Origin: Akkermansiaceae bacterium | GTDB taxonomy: Bacteria > Verrucomicrobiota > Verrucomicrobiia > Verrucomicrobiales > Akkermansiaceae | Assembly: GCA_023300065.1 (NCBI GenBank) | Contig: JALZWJ010000292.1 | Location: 1-6,698 of the forward strand | Length of the DNA: 6,698 nt | Reading direction: 5' to 3' | Shown here: positions 6,409 through 6,698 of the stretch, in pieces | Numbering within the stretch: position 1 is the first letter of the stretch | Layout: each line of letters starts with the position of its first letter | Notes under the pieces: model-generated | The model's input: only the letters and a program-made list of their open reading frames with translations | Database searches by the model: none | What the model was told of the DNA's origin: nothing | Made by a program: the position numbers and the translations under genes

Positions 6409-6447
6409 CCAATCAGACGACCGTAGCCGAAAGCTCCAGCTTCCGGC
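6403..6447. repeat. REP-like palindrome with CCGTAGCC direct repeat
   Basis: CCGTAGCC occurs at 6403-6410 (containing the sulfatase TAG stop) and again at 6421-6428. The second copy runs into an inverted repeat: GCCGAAAGCT (6426-6435) and AGCTTCCGGC (6438-6447), complementary at nine of ten positions with a two-base centre, so the real loop would be slightly larger. No T tract follows, so it is not a standard terminator. The compact GC-rich palindrome between two co-directional genes resembles a REP-type intergenic element or an mRNA-stabilising hairpin. Confidence 0.5.
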
Positions 6448-6480
6448 TCACAACCTAAGCCCCCTCAACCAAGCCCCCAC

Positions 6481-6698
6481 ATGCTCGCCTTCTCCACCTG
6501 TTGGAATAACGCCCGCCACATCGACGGTGAAGACATCATCGATGAAATCCTAGAACTCGGCTTCGACACCATGGAGCTCTCCCATGGCATGACCGTGGCA
6601 AAGCTCCCCGGCATCCAACGCGCCTTCGACGCCGGGAAATTTAAATGCGTGGGCGTCCACAACTACTTCCCCTCGCCCACCGAGGTCATGATCGATGC
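6481..6698 (+). CDS. Sugar phosphate isomerase/epimerase-like TIM-barrel protein, N-terminal part
   Basis: The frame opens with ATG and stays open to the window edge (72 complete codons), so the gene is cut at its 3' end. The N-terminus LAFSTCWNNARHIDGEDII, then DEILELGFDTMELSHGM and, after LPGIQRAFDAGKFK, a VGVHNYFPSP strand, is the pattern of the xylose-isomerase-like TIM-barrel (AP endonuclease 2) superfamily: the first beta strand, a helix, an LGFDTMEL strand, and a third strand with VHN and F-P following. Members act on sugars or sugar phosphates as isomerases or epimerases, often with a divalent metal; metal ligands would lie beyond the window. It sits 72 bases after the sulfatase in the same direction, separated by the palindrome. 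No Shine-Dalgarno precedes the ATG (context is C-rich). Exact substrate unknown. Confidence 0.8.
   Translation, partial: MLAFSTCWNNARHIDGEDIIDEILELGFDTMELSHGMTVAKLPGIQRAFDAGKFKCVGVHNYFPSPTEVMID

Noticed and set aside
6426..6447. Rho-independent terminator after the sulfatase
   Set aside because: The hairpin is real but has no T tract on either side, so I list it as a repeat.
5774..6553. Plus-strand 259-residue frame covering the sulfatase end and beyond
   Set aside because: Ser/Pro/Thr/Lys-rich shadow; it conflicts with both the sulfatase C-terminal domain and the TIM-barrel start.

Overview
The window looks like chromosomal DNA of a Verrucomicrobiota-type bacterium (or a close PVC relative). 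This is inferred from four things: a ddl-ftsQ-ftsA division cluster, a secreted Cys-type sulfatase followed by a TIM-barrel sugar isomerase/epimerase-like gene, a ProS type 3 (archaeal/eukaryotic-like) prolyl-tRNA synthetase, and an almost complete absence of Shine-Dalgarno sequences. No rRNA or other phylogenetic marker is present, so the phylum call is only moderate.

Layout. Positions 1-196 are a C-rich stretch with no recognisable gene. At about 197 a plus-strand frame begins that matches the C-terminal 60% of prolyl-tRNA synthetase and runs to 1099. Its expected N-terminal catalytic half (class II motifs 1 and 2) is not in the window, and the homology breaks exactly at a run of nine C. 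A strong hairpin terminator follows. Convergent to it, on the minus strand, lies a compact cluster read in the order ddl (4319-3390), ftsQ (3374-2481), ftsA (2450-1236). It links D-Ala-D-Ala supply for peptidoglycan to two divisome proteins. The usual ftsZ does not follow ftsA and no murB/murC precedes ddl inside the window.

A 71-bp divergent gap with three tandem heptamers separates ddl from a plus-strand group. This comprises a 79-residue hydrophobic protein of unknown function, a signal-peptide-bearing sulfatase whose start codon overlaps the small gene's stop (ATGA), then a short intergenic palindrome and the first 72 codons of a sugar isomerase/epimerase-like TIM-barrel protein cut by the window edge. 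The sulfatase is expected to remove sulfate esters outside the cytoplasm, most likely from sulfated polysaccharide, and the TIM-barrel protein may act on released sugars. That link is inference from adjacency.

I found no CRISPR array, transposase, tRNA, rRNA or phage gene. I see no convincing undescribed system. The points most worth a second look are the abrupt 5' truncation of the tRNA synthetase, the uncharacterised small membrane protein translationally coupled to the sulfatase, and the palindromic element after the sulfatase.
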